A stretch of DNA of 64,000 bases from Puccinia triticina (GCF_026914185.1 NC_070558.1:4650001-4714000); one strand, 5' to 3'. Counted from the stretch's first letter, positions 1 to 11,146 are shown. The notes: generated by a model not told the origin, from the sequence alone. Program-made: numbers and translations.

Positions 1-572
1 AGTGGTGCTTCCAGTAGGGTATGTGTAACATACACCCTTTTGAATGCCGTGGATTCCGATTATGACTGCAGGGAAACCGAGCCGGATTTTTTTTTTTGGC
101 AGAACTTTGGGACCCCGGTTGTGGGAGGGGACTTCCTGAAACCCCAGACTGCCAGACCTGATGCTCAGGAATGCAAGTACAGGTGGCTTTTGACCAACAT
201 GGGGCATTCAAAGTTGAAAGCCCAGAGCCTCTTTTTTGGCAGGGGATTTTTTTCCTGGAATCTGGGACCTGTGCGAGCTCCTGGAGACCTGGATTTAATT
301 TTGAACCCCCCTAATATAGAAATAATAAGCCTGGAACACTGGCATACATAAATTGATACAACATTTTCTTTCCGATCTGTTATACTTGAAGATACCTACC
401 TCTTGGTCGTGTTTCGTGATTTCAATTCCGGGCTTGTTGGTGTCAGGAAGGGCCTTGGACTTCCGGATGATCATACATGCAGAGACAAAAATTCCAGGTT
501 GGGCCTTCACTTGAGGCGTAACTCCCTAAGTTCGCGCAGAGATCTGTTCATTACGAACAAAAACTGGACAAC
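1..572. other. 5' flank of the first gene, nothing recognised
   Basis: There is no convincing coding or repeat signal. Short open frames occur on both strands but have no family features. The stretch probably includes the promoter of the gene starting at 573; I see no clear TATA box close to it. Confidence 0.3.
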
Positions 573-2051
573 ATGGGATTCCATTTCTTTCGACAACTAC
601 ATTTCATGCTTCTCTTGACCAAGAATGCCTTTCTACTCACCACGCTGGACTCAGGAGGTCATAGGATTCCTAGATTACTTTTCGATTTAAACGAGTTCCC
701 GCCGGATGAGCCTCCTACCACGCCTCGATTTTGTCCCTTACAACCGACTCCTCTCTCCGATTCTTTGAAGGGAGATTTTGTCGCACAAAGCGACCAAGTC
801 GGACTGCACTGCTTGCCAATGGCCTCTACGTCAGACACATTTCGGGTGAATCATTATCCGACCAGTCCCCGCAAGCGGAAGACTGTTGGTGCTAGTATAG
901 AACACGGACAAACAGAGGCGCCGATTGACCTGAGGCTGGACCAAAGACAGAAGACTAGGTTAAAATACCAAAATAACTGGCCAGTCGAGAATGCAAGTAA
1001 ACCGGAAGGCATCACAGCTACAACCGCGAAATTGCAACAAAAAGAGAAGGAAACAATTGAAAACTACAAAATTACGCAGAATGATCCAAATCAGGACATC
1101 AGGCTCGGCCGGCTCGAAGAGGATGAAAGAAAACATGTACTGTTTGATGTTCAAGACTGGAGTTTTGTCAGGAAAAATTCAAACATGCAAAGTGATGACA
1201 GATCTCAGAGCGCGTCCAAGGAAAACCACACTGAGAATTTCTTCAAAGCCATGAGAGAAATAAAAAGGAATACCGAGTTAGAACTCTTCAAAGAAGAGCT
1301 TGATCAAACCAGTAATGAATACTTCTGGATTCCCAAAGAGTATGAACGAACCTTCATTAGCCGGTTTAGAGCGGAGAGATCAAAGGTTCCCTATCCGGAC
1401 GAGAAAATCTTAACAACTTCACAAAGAAAAGTACGGACGTTCAACACCATCTTAGAACTGTCAGACGAAAAACTTAATCTTGAAGGTTATGCTGTTTTTT
1501 CAAAAGAAATTATAGAATACATGACCCTGAAACTTGAGGACAACTTACAGGACGTTTCCCACACCAACGCGAGACTAGAGAATCCAATTCCGCCAAGAAT
1601 TAAAATGATCAAAAGACTAACCAAATGTGTCACTTTCCTACACATAGCCTCTCTTGCAGTTTTCCACCAACATGAAAATGGGAAATTGACAAAAGGTTAC
1701 ATTGAATATTTCCTGCTTTTCCTCAAAAGCGTTTGGCAAGATCTTGAAAGAGGTTCAGATGATATTCTCAAGCATGATTTTGGCCAGAGATTGCATGATG
1801 TGCTGCGCTTCAATACACCTTTGGGGGGTGTGAGCTCTCCATCAGACCTCGTGGGGATTGCCTGGTCAATTGTTAGATACTACGCCAACAAAAAAAAGGG
1901 GGGTTTTCCATTAGACACAGTTGGCCTTGCGGAGATGGTCCATAAGATTATTTTCTACTCAAACTATGAAGCATTTCTCACTGAATCCCAAAACAAGGAG
2001 GCAGTTAATTTGACAAAGCAAAGAAAATTTAAAAAAATGAATATGATGTGA
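573..2051 (+). CDS. Candidate secreted rust-type protein with DLNxxP motif, unknown function
   Basis: A single uninterrupted 492-residue frame in otherwise AT-rich DNA. The N-terminus has a basic residue (Arg7) then a hydrophobic run at about residues 9-25 that could be a signal peptide; Met12 is an alternative start that would leave a shorter one. Just after it, residues 38-43 read DLNEFP, which fits the plant EAR-repressor pattern DLNxxP. Residues about 90-330 are charged and rich in Lys and Glu, probably flexible. Residues about 345-470 are more hydrophobic and helix-like, and the C-terminus is Lys-rich. No enzyme motif and few cysteines are seen. I do not recognise a named family. Secretion and any effector role are inferences. 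The first Met was chosen because the frame is open from there and gives the signal-like segment. No introns are needed. Confidence 0.6.
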   Translation: MGFHFFRQLHFMLLLTKNAFLLTTLDSGGHRIPRLLFDLNEFPPDEPPTTPRFCPLQPTPLSDSLKGDFVAQSDQVGLHCLPMASTSDTFRVNHYPTSPRKRKTVGASIEHGQTEAPIDLRLDQRQKTRLKYQNNWPVENASKPEGITATTAKLQQKEKETIENYKITQNDPNQDIRLGRLEEDERKHVLFDVQDWSFVRKNSNMQSDDRSQSASKENHTENFFKAMREIKRNTELELFKEELDQTSNEYFWIPKEYERTFISRFRAERSKVPYPDEKILTTSQRKVRTFNTILELSDEKLNLEGYAVFSKEIIEYMTLKLEDNLQDVSHTNARLENPIPPRIKMIKRLTKCVTFLHIASLAVFHQHENGKLTKGYIEYFLLFLKSVWQDLERGSDDILKHDFGQRLHDVLRFNTPLGGVSSPSDLVGIAWSIVRYYANKKKGGFPLDTVGLAEMVHKIIFYSNYEAFLTESQNKEAVNLTKQRKFKKMNMM

Positions 2052-2814
2052 CACATAGGTGCCTAATTAGTAATTAGCTAATTATTACATTCACCCTTCA
2101 TCAGTTTTTTTTATTTCTTTCCAAGCCTCTACGCCAAAATGTGATTTCAATATATCCAAAGAAAACTAAAAATGGGGAGCTAAGGGGAGCAAATAAACCA
2201 CAAAAAGGAATACATTGAAAGATTGATTTGCTATTATTAAATAATAAGTAATAGAAAAAGTGAGAACATGGAAGAGCTCAAATAATGTATGTGCTAAGTG
2301 CTTAAGATCAATTTCTTATCAGATTTGCAAGCTTGACTGGGGGAGTTGCAAATAGTAACACCACATGAAAATGAGACATTACTTTGTTACAGGTTGCACA
2401 ATCATGTCACAAATCATGATGGACGCGCATGTGCCATGACCTGTCAAAAATAAAAGACATCAGTTCAGGTAGCTGTCATGAGAGTGAAAGCTCTGTGAAA
2501 ACTACTGCACAATTAATGTGTATGTGACGGACTTCAGGCAGGCATCTTTTGCACAGGTGCCCTGTCTGACATAGTGACCTGTAATTTCACAGGTTCTGGA
2601 TGGCACATGACATAGCACCTTCAGGAAAAGGTAAAATGTCCTGCATTAATGAGAGAATCTCAACTGTGGGCCCTATAAATTTCACAAAAGGCCTGTAAAA
2701 TGACATTGTGCACAAGAGGATTCTGCTTTATACACACAACTTCATGGGCTGTGTTGTTGAAATCTAATTATCTGTTCCTTACTTACACCAAAATAATTCT
2801 TATTTTATTCAATA
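2052..2814. other. AT-rich intergenic DNA
   Basis: Low-complexity AT-rich sequence downstream of the secreted-protein candidate, ending exactly where a Helitron-type terminus begins. No coding signal seen. Confidence 0.4.
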
Positions 2815-2844
2815 CTAGAGGCCAAGGCGGCTTCGCCGCTGCAA
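2815..2844 (-). mobile_element. Helitron-type 3' terminus (minus strand)
   Basis: Read on the minus strand, the end has the hairpin GCGGCGAAGCCGC about 12 nt before a terminal CTAG followed by host T. That is the hallmark of a Helitron 3' end (stem-loop, then CTRR, insertion at A^T). The same roughly 30-nt terminus recurs five more times in this window. The element extends to the right; its 5' TC end was not found. Confidence 0.65.
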
Positions 2845-4549
2845 ACCCCAGCACAGCAAGAGGCCACCAAGCTCAAATTCAAACTTGAAAATCTTTCCAT
2901 AGTATTTCTCCCACATTTCAGTGGAGGAAAACCTTTCAACAAAGCAATTTTACCAGGTATGTACAGGTTCCTATGAGTTTTTTTTAGCCAGAGGTCTGGT
3001 GGAAAAGCTTTGGCATCACCCTAAACACTTGATAGGGCACTGTATGTGAGCCTGTGTCTCTTATGTGACAGCAGGACACAAGAAAAATGGGTGGGCACTG
3101 CTTGGATTTCTTGGGATAAAGAAATAACAAACAGTAAGAGAAAAAGAGAGAGAGAGAAATAGATGATCTGAGAGATGATATTCAAGGTTCTGTTGACCTG
3201 TAGGTGGGAACTAACATCCACTAGCAATGCTACTCCTTAAGGGAGTGCTGCCAAGCTGTGCCAGAGATTGCAACAGCCTCTTCTCACAATGGAAACGTGG
3301 AAGGTATCTGAATTAGACAAGTCTAATCAGCCACAATTTTTTAGACTTCTCTGTGGATAGTCAAGGTTCTTTAAAGGGAAACCTATGTGGTTTGTTACTG
3401 ACAAAAACCACAGAAAAAGAAGGATATGAAGTGATTTGATCCTTGAGAGTAGATGTCTAGAGGTATATGTACCTGTGATCAAAGATGAGAGAAACAAACA
3501 AGAGAGGAGAGAAAGCAGTCAAAGAGACAGAGAGGAACTCCTCTGAGATAATCAAGGTTCAATGAAAAGGGTACTAACTGTCAATATTCCTGTTGGTGAT
3601 ACTGGGAGTGTAGTGGCCTTGTTCTGGTGATCCTGGGTTGTCTGGAGGTGTGGTTCTGGTCTGCTGAAGTCTGTAGATCCTCCTCAGGCAAGGGGGATCC
3701 TGACTTCGAAAATTTTCACAGTTTGCTTATGTAATTACATATTTACATGTGGTTTGGCGCGCCTGGTAGCGCTGACACGTCACAACTGCGCATGCGCGCC
3801 ACAACTCAAGAACTCAGGGAAGGAGTAGAGTTACAGAGAATTGGTAAGTTGTAACTAGGGTTAAAATTGCATGAGGAAACAGAATATGAAGTCAAAACAA
3901 GGATATCTCTTAAGATGAAAAAGATATGAAGTAATTCATATGTAAAAAGTAGAAAAAGGCAGACTTTAGGTCAGCTGTGTTGACTCTAAGGCTGACACTG
4001 TACAACCATTGCATGATTTTGCAGAACAGTCTGGGTGAACTTGACAAAGACCCATAAGTTTGAGAAAATCAAACTTTGCTTTCTTCTTATTTGAAGTATG
4101 GATCACAAATAAGTCAGTTCAAAAGATTCAAGGGGACTCATTCAACATTCACCACAGTTTGACACATCTGAGAAAACTCAAAAAAAGAAAAATAACACCC
4201 AATCAGGACAGGCCTCATTTTAATTTTTCTTCTTCCCCCAGGATGCATGACATTGCAGAAAAAAAAAAACTAATCTCCAGCATCAGAAAAAATAAACTAA
4301 AATTGGCAGGTCAAAGGAGTCACAAATAACAAAATGTGGGGGAAGTGGGGGGAGGGGGAAAAGAAAGGCAGAATTCACTAACCAGAGCATCAGTGCAGTT
4401 CAAAACATAGCTAAGCTGCAATCAAATATATAGGTTAGTTGGCTGAGACACAGTAGCCACTGAGTTTAGAGAAGAACACAATGTTGTGCCCTTTTGTCCA
4501 ACCTGAGCCAGGTCAGTTGCACAACCACACAAGAGCAATGGTTTGATTG
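2845..4549. other. Likely Helitron interior, non-coding
   Basis: AT-rich sequence with purine-rich runs and no family-level coding signal. By orientation it would be the body of the Helitron whose 3' end is at 2815, but no Rep or helicase motif is visible, so any such element would be non-autonomous. Confidence 0.3.
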
Positions 4550-5010
4550 AGTCATGCAACCCCTTTGAGCATCCCGAGCATCCCAGAGGTGCAGCCAAAT
4601 GAATTCAGTGAGGCTGGACTTGAAGGAATGTGAGCTGTAGGATGGGAACAACTTCAAGCTTTGGTGAAAGGTTGTTGATTTCATTACACATGTGTAACTT
4701 TTTGTCCCAAAGAAAGCACTGCATCCAACATCCTTGCTTCAATTTCTTGGATGCTAATGCCAAGCTGTTAGTCCAATCACTTCAGGTGCCGGGGTTGTTC
4801 CGCAGCAAAGACAGTCTTGGGCTCAACAGGCTGGAGTTCCTGTGCTTTTGGCGGAGATGATGACCTTAATGGACAAGGTCACATGTGCGTAGTGCAGCTC
4901 ATGAATGATGTGGCAGGAGTTGACAACCAGCCTTGTCTCGGAATGGTTGATGAAGTACTTGACTGCTTTCGGCCTGAAGGCTTTGGGGAGTGAGATGATG
5001 ACAAGAAAAG
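4550..5010 (-). pseudogene. Degenerate long-chain acyl-CoA synthetase-like fragment
   Basis: On the minus strand, 5004-4831 translates to a stretch with a KAVKYFINHSETRLVV core, like the region of acyl-CoA synthetases just before the AMP-binding loop. Further on, at 4605-4557 in another frame, CTSGMLGMLKGV resembles the AMP-binding motif [Y]TSGTTGxPKG with several substitutions. Order and strand agree with that family. Frames shift and stop codons intervene, so this is a broken copy. Its position beside a Helitron-type end suggests a captured gene fragment. The match is from pattern recognition only. Confidence 0.45.
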
Positions 5011-5865
5011 GTTGCTCAAAAGTGTCAAAAATCTAGCTTCTGGACAAAGCAATGCATGAAGTTGGCCTTCTCACTCATCTCCTAAGATGTGTGTTGATTG
5101 CTGAGGTACCTTCATAGCTGGACTTATCCTGGTACATGGGCTTGTTGTCACCAGAAATGGAATTGTCTTGTTAATAGTAAACAAGTCTTGAAAAAAAGGA
5201 ATCACCTCAAGAGTGAGAGTCTCTTCAGGCAAAAAGTGAAGGATCCTTTTTGAACAAAGGGGTGGAATCAACATAGATCACAGATCTTCTTGACCTTGCT
5301 TCCAGTTATGCCCAAGCTCAACAATTCTGCCAGAAGAGCCTTGCAGTTCTTGATCACTGCTTGCGCTTAATCTACAAAGCTAGGCGCGCTTAATGTACAA
5401 AGCTCGGCTTAGCCACCGCTATGGCCGCAATTTTGTGATTGTGTGGCCCGCCCTGGCAGCCCGCGAACACCGCCTTCTAGATTCAATCCTTGATTGTTTC
5501 ATTTTTATCCTTTCAGAAACATATCATTCTTGACCGTGGTCATTGAGACATTTTGTGTTTGTCTTTATCACCACATCATACTCCTCAAAGGGGTTGGTTT
5601 CCACTGGTTTGCCTATCAGTCCTGAGATATGGGCCATCTAGATTGTCAAACATCAAAAGTTAACAAAAAAAAGCTGTCATATCAAGGGGTGGAACGTGCT
5701 AGACTGAAATCAATCATCAAGAAAACACTCTTGCAATCAGCAATATACCCCAAGCATTTGTAGTCCCAATTGCAAGGATAAGTGCTGGCACCAAGCTAAA
5801 TATCAAAAAAATTGTTGTCAATTTCAGTTGCACACAAATGAACTCATTACGTTGGGTATACCACA
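5011..5865. other. Intergenic DNA, possible further fragment of the captured gene
   Basis: Minus-strand pieces near 5330-5070 could belong upstream of the acyl-CoA synthetase-like fragment but are too degenerate to assign. The rest is AT-rich without recognisable features. Confidence 0.25.
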
Positions 5866-6034
5866 TAAAGATGTCACGTGATACCCGGGTACCCGCCACA
5901 GGTGTGGGTACCTCCCCAAAAAACCACTAATTCTCAGCACCCGCACCCGCACCGGCACCCCTCTGAGGAGCAGGAAGCAGGTACCCGCGGGTGTGGAGAA
6001 TTTTTGCGGCTAAGTAAGCAAGGAAGCCTTCTCG

Positions 6035-7180
6035 GCCAGTTGGTGTATGTATACCACCCCGCCGAAAGGAAGCCCTCTTGGCGAGCTGGTGTACGTGTTC
6101 CAGCCCGCCAAGAGAAAGCCCTCTTGGCGAGCTGGTGTACGTGTTCCAGCCCGCCGAGAGGAAGCCCTCTTGGCGAGCTGGTGTACGTGTTCCAGCCCGC
6201 CGAGAGGAAGCCCTCTCGGCGAGCTGGTATATGTATACCAGCCAGCCGAGAGGAAGCCCTCTTGGGAGCTGGCGTGAAGCCCTCTCGGCGAGCTGGCGTA
6301 TGTATACCAGCCAGCCGAGAGGAAGCCCTCTCGGAGAGCTGGTGGATGTATACCAGCCAGCCGAGAGGAAGCCCTCTTGGCGAGCTGGTGGATGTATACC
6401 AGCCAGCCGAAAGGATGCCCTCTCGGCGAGCTGATGTATGTATACCAGCCAGCCGAGAGGAAGCTCTCTCGGCGAGCTGGTGTATGTATACCAGCCAGCC
6501 GAGAGGAAGCCCTCTCGGCGAGCTGGTGTATGTATACAGCAAAAGCAAAAAAGCTTGCGGTCCGGCAGGCCCAATTTTGGAATCTAGCCACTGCCCTTCA
6601 AGCCTGTATAGGTCCTGTATGTCAAGCTGCATACAGGAATATCATTGGAAGAAAAATGCTATTTCCTTCTTTATCAACATTGGGGTATTGAGGGTTGCAC
6701 CATTGGAATCCTGGTGCAATTTTACCCTCATCGGCCCCTTCGCCAGGACTATCTGCCCCACCCAACAGTCGGCCCGACACGCAAATCAAGCTCAACCAGT
6801 CGCCCGGAGGCGATGTGACATCCTGTACAGCTCCGCTGTACAGTTGTGTGGCTGAAATGCAGCAGGCAATTTTTGGCCTCCCGCACCCGCAAGCTTTTTC
6901 GCTTTTGCTGTACCAGCCAGCCGAGAGGAAGCCCTCTCGGCGAGCTGGTGTATGTATACCAGCCAGCCGAGAGGAAGCCCTCTCGGCGAGCTGGTGTATC
7001 ATACCAGCCCGTCAAGAGGAATCCCTCTCGGCGACGAGCTGGTGTATGTGTAGTATACCCACTCGCCAAGAAGGATTCATCTTGGCGAGTTGGTATATGT
7101 ATACCAGCTCACCGAGTGGAATCCCTCTTGGCGAGGGGTTGTTTGTATACCGCTCGCCATGAGGGATTCCACTTGGCGAG
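6035..7180. repeat. Palindromic ~46-bp minisatellite array
   Basis: Units of about 46 bp alternate GAGAGGAAGCCCTCTCGGCG with GCTGGTGTATGTATACCAGC. Both halves are near-perfect palindromes, so single strands can form chains of hairpins. About ten units lie left and several right of the MITE at 6537-6910. The long open frames on both strands here come from the repeat period and are not genes. Confidence 0.85.
6537..6910. mobile_element. MITE with CAGCAAAAGC termini and TA target duplication
   Basis: The termini are an inverted repeat of about 24 bp starting CAGCAAAAGC. The element is flanked by TA on both sides, and removing it restores the minisatellite unit (GTATGTA then TACCAGCC). This fits a Tc1/mariner-type MITE. 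It shares internal sequence with the MITE at 32480-32831. It is 374 bp and non-coding. Confidence 0.7.
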
Positions 7181-7518
7181 GTAGACGGGTAGTGGGGGGG
7201 TAGCAGCTCATCAGGCCAGACACCCGCACCCGCCGGCGGGTACCTGCTAGCCGCCAACAGGTACCCGCCCACGGACACAAGGTACCCGCAAAGAGGTACC
7301 TGATGACATCTCTAATGCCGCTTGGTGGTACTATTGCCGTGGCGTTGGTTGTGAACCAACGAGGCGAGGGGAAGGGTCCGGAGACAGACGAGTTTGATCC
7401 GGATAGGTTGCGTGGGAGCCCGTTGTTATCGACAGCGAGGCGTGGGCGGTGGCGGTGGCCGCGGGTGACAAACAGGTATGTATTGCCTCGGTTCAGAGTT
7501 GGGTGGCGACCCAACGTC

Positions 7519-7790
7519 TATTTAAGGAGGGAGGAGGAGGTGTGTTTCCCCCAGGGGATCCGGTTTTGTCCTACCCCCTCCCTGGAGCTGCCCTAATCAC
7601 TTGATTAGGCCCTCCTTGAAATTCATTTCAACCCACCCTTTTTTGCGTGTTGCTGCGGCACGGGCTGGAGGGTGATTCCAAGGTGCTCTCTGGAGTGTTT
7701 GGGGAGTAAATTCAACAGTTTTTTGAGAAAAAAAATAGGCCAAAACCATGATCTTGAGCTCCATGATTGTGTGGATTCAATAAACTTGGA
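7519..7790 (+). promoter_or_regulatory. TATA-plus-leader module, copy 1 (probable LTR promoter region)
   Basis: TATTTAAGG at 7519 is followed about 25 bp later by a conserved block starting CCCCCAGGGGATCC, then the hairpin CCTAATCACTTGATTAGG at about 7592, and ends near an AATAAA at 7779. The same order occurs at 9164-8870 (minus), 20864-21175 and 54461-54860. It resembles the U3/R part of an LTR with its polyadenylation signal; the exact element is not recognised. Confidence 0.5.
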
Positions 7791-8773
7791 TTTTTTTTTA
7801 ATTTGTGGCAAGTCTTCCATGATTGAGTATTGCTGATTGATCTATGCAGCTTATCAATTTAAAAGGAAATCATAAACAGCTTAAAATTTTTGTGACAGGT
7901 ATTTAGTTCTTCACTGAGACAAATGTCACAGGAGTTTCTGAGCTAGGTACATGATTTTATATTACAAAGTCATAAAATCATCATTAATGTGAGCTACATC
8001 CTCAAGAAAAATGGGTACTAAAGTTTTTCAAATTCTAATTGTGAAACCCTGGGTAGACAAATGATGCTTGTCAATCATGGATAATGGAAGTTACAGTCAA
8101 ACCTATGAAATCACATTCATGTATAAGGGCATAACTTTCCAAACCCCACACTCATTTGGGTCCACCAAAATTTAATTTTGGTGTCTAGCTAACTCTTGAA
8201 ACCACATGAACTGCCTAACCACATAGCAAATTCTGTGCACAAAGGGGTTTAGGGTTTCAAGTGCTTGCCTGTATTCATGGTTAAGGAATAGTTTGTGGCA
8301 CCAAATACAAATCAAGCTGGATGAAAAATATCTCAAAACCCTTTGTAAATTCAGAATTCAAAAACATGGACACATGAACCAGCAATGGGCCACTGCACTA
8401 CACTAACGTTATTTATTGACTCCCAAATTCATGTTATTTGTTAGCTCAGATACAAGTATCCATACTATGTTATTTTTTATCTCAGAAAGAAGTATCCATA
8501 CTAACAACAACAGGAAATAACAGCAATAACAACAATAACAGGCCTTTTATTGCTACTAACAGGATACAATAACAGTTATTGCTGTTATCCATCACTATTT
8601 CCTGGGCAAGTTCCTGTATTGTTAACAACACAAAAAACAAGATAACAGGAAATGTTGTTATTGTTAGCTGGTTTTGGCTAAAATACACTACACTAACAAA
8701 TAATGTTAGTGTATGGACCACCGTTGCATGAACTACTGCCACAGAGTAAACAGTTGAGCTGGGCACCTGGTCC
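7791..8773. other. AT-rich DNA with CAA/TAAC-rich tract
   Basis: No genes. Positions 8500-8700 are rich in AACAAC and TAACAG words that partly fold back on themselves. The stretch ends at the Helitron-type terminus at 8803 and may be that element's body. Confidence 0.3.
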
Positions 8774-8803
8774 CTGCAGCGGCGCAGCCGCCTTTTCCTC
8801 TAG
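8774..8803 (+). mobile_element. Helitron-type 3' terminus (plus strand)
   Basis: GCAGCGGCGCAGCCGCC, then about 10 nt, then CTAG followed by T. It has the same structure as the termini at 2815, 15742, 15941, 17893 and 51653. The element would extend leftward. Confidence 0.65.
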
Positions 8804-8869
8804 TGAAGTATCAAATTACATAAATTCATGGTTCATTATATGAGAGGGAGGCATATTATCCCACTTTCT

Positions 8870-9164
8870 TAAATCCACAGAATTCTAGACTACTGGATCT
8901 AAGTTTTGGGGTGTTTTTTTTGGACAAAGCTACAATAAAAAATAGCACACAACAATTAAACACAGGCACAAGTTGAAAATCCCCAAAGGCCCAAAGGCCC
9001 TATGGATGACCCTCCAGCTGTGCCGCAGCAACAAGCAAAAGTGGGCCGGTTGTTAGAGTAGTCCAAGAAGGCCCTAATCAAGTGATTAGTGGGCTCCCAG
9101 GGAGGGGGTAGGACAAAACCGGAGCCCCTGGGGGACAACCTCATGGAACTGCACTCCTTAAATA
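8870..9164 (-). promoter_or_regulatory. TATA-plus-leader module, copy 2
   Basis: Minus-strand copy of the module described at 7519: TATA-like TATTTAAGG at 9164-9156, the CCCCCAGGGG block near 9140, the TAATCACTTGATTA hairpin near 9080, and a tail closely matching 20990-21170. The upstream region to about 9560 shares GGCGGTGGCAG-type words with copy 1. Confidence 0.5.
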
Positions 9165-10128
9165 AGCTTTCTGGAGGATCCCCCACAAGCACTCGCCACC
9201 AGCCACATCCGAGCTCGTCTCCCATTCCCAGCTGTTACTGACCCGTTCCCACTCCCTTGGGCGGTATCGCTTGCCACTGTAACCGTTGCCACATTTTCCA
9301 TTGCATTTACAAAACTGCCACCGCCACTGTTGTACATACAGCCCCTGTTGGTCTTGTTACAGTTGTCTTTGCCATGGCAGCCCTTGGGCCCTCCCGCAAA
9401 GCAACCTGATATGTACCCCTGTTGTCATCTACACACTTATCAGCTCTTACATACCAAGGCACAACATCAAGCTCGTCATCCCATTGCTGGGCCATCGCCA
9501 AGACCATCACTTGCATAACCTGCCCACCTTAGCCTGTGCAAAGGTCCATCAACGCGCTCGGGTGGTCAACTGGATTGCCAGGACATCAAAGGAACCACTC
9601 TCTTGCATGGCCACCAAGGTGGCAAAAGTACCGGGAAGCTCGATTATTTTGTTTGTGAGTACATACTTGTCCGTCAACAAGGAGGGCAACAAACAAGCTG
9701 ACTACATCAGTGATTCTTCAAGTGTAATGTCATACATCCTGGTATCTGGTCTGCAGCTCATGACTTGCCCACGACAAGAACCTCTGCGCAATGCACACAA
9801 ATCCAACAATTATCTTTATGTATGTATGTATCTGATTTGGACGTGGTCGCCAGATTTATAAGCTACCTATGCCCGGCTGGCCAAGAACCCACAAGGCCGA
9901 CTGATTCGAGGCTCTGATCCAGTCAAATATATTGGATGTTAGAGTGCAGCTTGCCAACCACGTGACCTGGCTCAGTTCACCAGTCTTACCGGGCAGCTTA
10001 GCTAATCCGTCCAACCTGACCACCCACCCATACGAACCGAGCGCCCGACACCATCCCCCTAGAATGCACTGGCTTTCCCCAACCCTCCTTCTTCGGACCC
10101 TCCGCGCTTAAGTAACCAACAACCAAGG
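9165..10128. other. Upstream part of module copy 2 and flank, no gene assigned
   Basis: This includes a 191-codon open frame at 9286-9861 with no family features and poor composition. I do not call it as a gene. Confidence 0.25.
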
Positions 10129-11146
10129 ATGATGTGTTACAGTTTCAGAGAGACGCTTGCGACCGAACGCACGCAGATTGACCAAGAGCGCCAAGCGTGG
10201 CTAGCCTTCAAGGGAGTATATGCAGCGATGGTGGCGTGCAATATCCTTGATGAGCAGTAAAAATAGGTGAGCAATCCTGGACCGTTCATGGTACATCATA
10301 TGTATACGCAGCAGCAGGAGCGGCAGTACTCTCATTAGTGTCCATTGCAGGCTTCTGCATTGTACTGTCACACTCCGACCGTTCCCATCAAGCCCTTCTT
10401 GGCCCGGGAGGAGAAAACATTCATGCTTGCCCCGGCTAAGCAGAAGAGAGTCAAGCCGATTGGCCCCGACGAATGGAAGAGCGCAGGCAATCCGGCGAAG
10501 CAGAAGCCGAGCACGAAGCACCAATCGAGACCCGTCAAAGTCGCTAGAGCGCGTATAGCCCGTGTCGACGAAGGGCGTGCGCTCGACCTCTCCACGGAAG
10601 ACGCGCCAGAAGAGTGGCCAGCACTCGCCGCACAGGGACGGCCTGTCTTCGCACCGGGTCACACCGCGACTGCACAAGCATCTCCGCCGCAAAGCAGGCG
10701 CACTGACGACCCCGCAGAGCGCTTCCCGTGATCACGGATCAGCGCGGACGGGCCTCCCCGCGCCCAAATGGATGCGGTACTCCGACAGCAAGGCACACCA
10801 CTCCAAGCAGGTCTTCAACATCCTTCCTACAGCTAAGAACTCCTCCCTTGCCCCCCCCCCCCCCCCCCCGCCTAAGAAGCTGGACTCCCAAGACTCAACC
10901 GTCCTGGAAGTCTTCAATGACTCCTCCAAACAAATCCCTCCAAGGCCGCGAGAGGACTTGTTGTTGGGAGAGAAGGACCCCTTGACAACAAAAAACAAAC
11001 CTCTGGGCTCGTGGAAGAAATGTCTTCAAAGAGTTCCCGTGACAGCAGTTCATGCGGAAGGTGCATTCAAAGCAGCAGATCTTCCCGTGCCTGCTCCTCA
11101 ACAGGCGCCCTTAGCTTGGGCCGTGGTGCCCTGCTGGCCCAGTTGA
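10129..11146 (+). pseudogene. GC-rich degenerate gene-like tract, unknown product
   Basis: Composition changes sharply to GC-rich with coding-like codon choice. A plausible intron is 10267-10350 (GTGAGC to TTGCAG). Downstream frame +1 runs to 10731, after which frame +2 reads on through a Pro run encoded by an 18-nt C tract at 10852-10869 and a charged segment to 11146. The frame change and an in-frame TAG near 10557 suggest either further introns or decay. The predicted protein is Lys-, Pro- and Arg-rich and disordered; no domain is recognised. Confidence 0.35.

Larger units (their letters stand above)
5866..7314. mobile_element. hAT-like non-autonomous element carrying a minisatellite
   Basis: The ends are inverted repeats beginning TAAAGATGTCA (left) and TAGAGATGTCA (right, reverse complement), followed by GGGTACCC-rich blocks, as in many hAT-type transposons. 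The flanking 8 bp (ATACCACA and ATGCCGCT) match at 5 of 8 positions, a possible degenerate 8-bp duplication. The interior is a palindromic minisatellite plus a nested TA-flanked MITE. It has no transposase. A second element with the same end style lies at 38518-39396, where the duplication is clear. Confidence 0.55.

Noticed and set aside
6035..7180. CRISPR array
   Set aside because: Units are contiguous palindromic tandem repeats without unique spacers, and the DNA is eukaryotic.
5878..7514. Several long open frames on both strands in the minisatellite
   Set aside because: The repeat lacks stops in several frames on both strands and the predicted proteins are simple iterations of the same peptide. 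Period, not selection, explains them.
9286..9861. 191-codon frame as a gene
   Set aside because: No family features, Cys/His-rich low-complexity start, and it overlaps the upstream part of a repeated promoter-like module.
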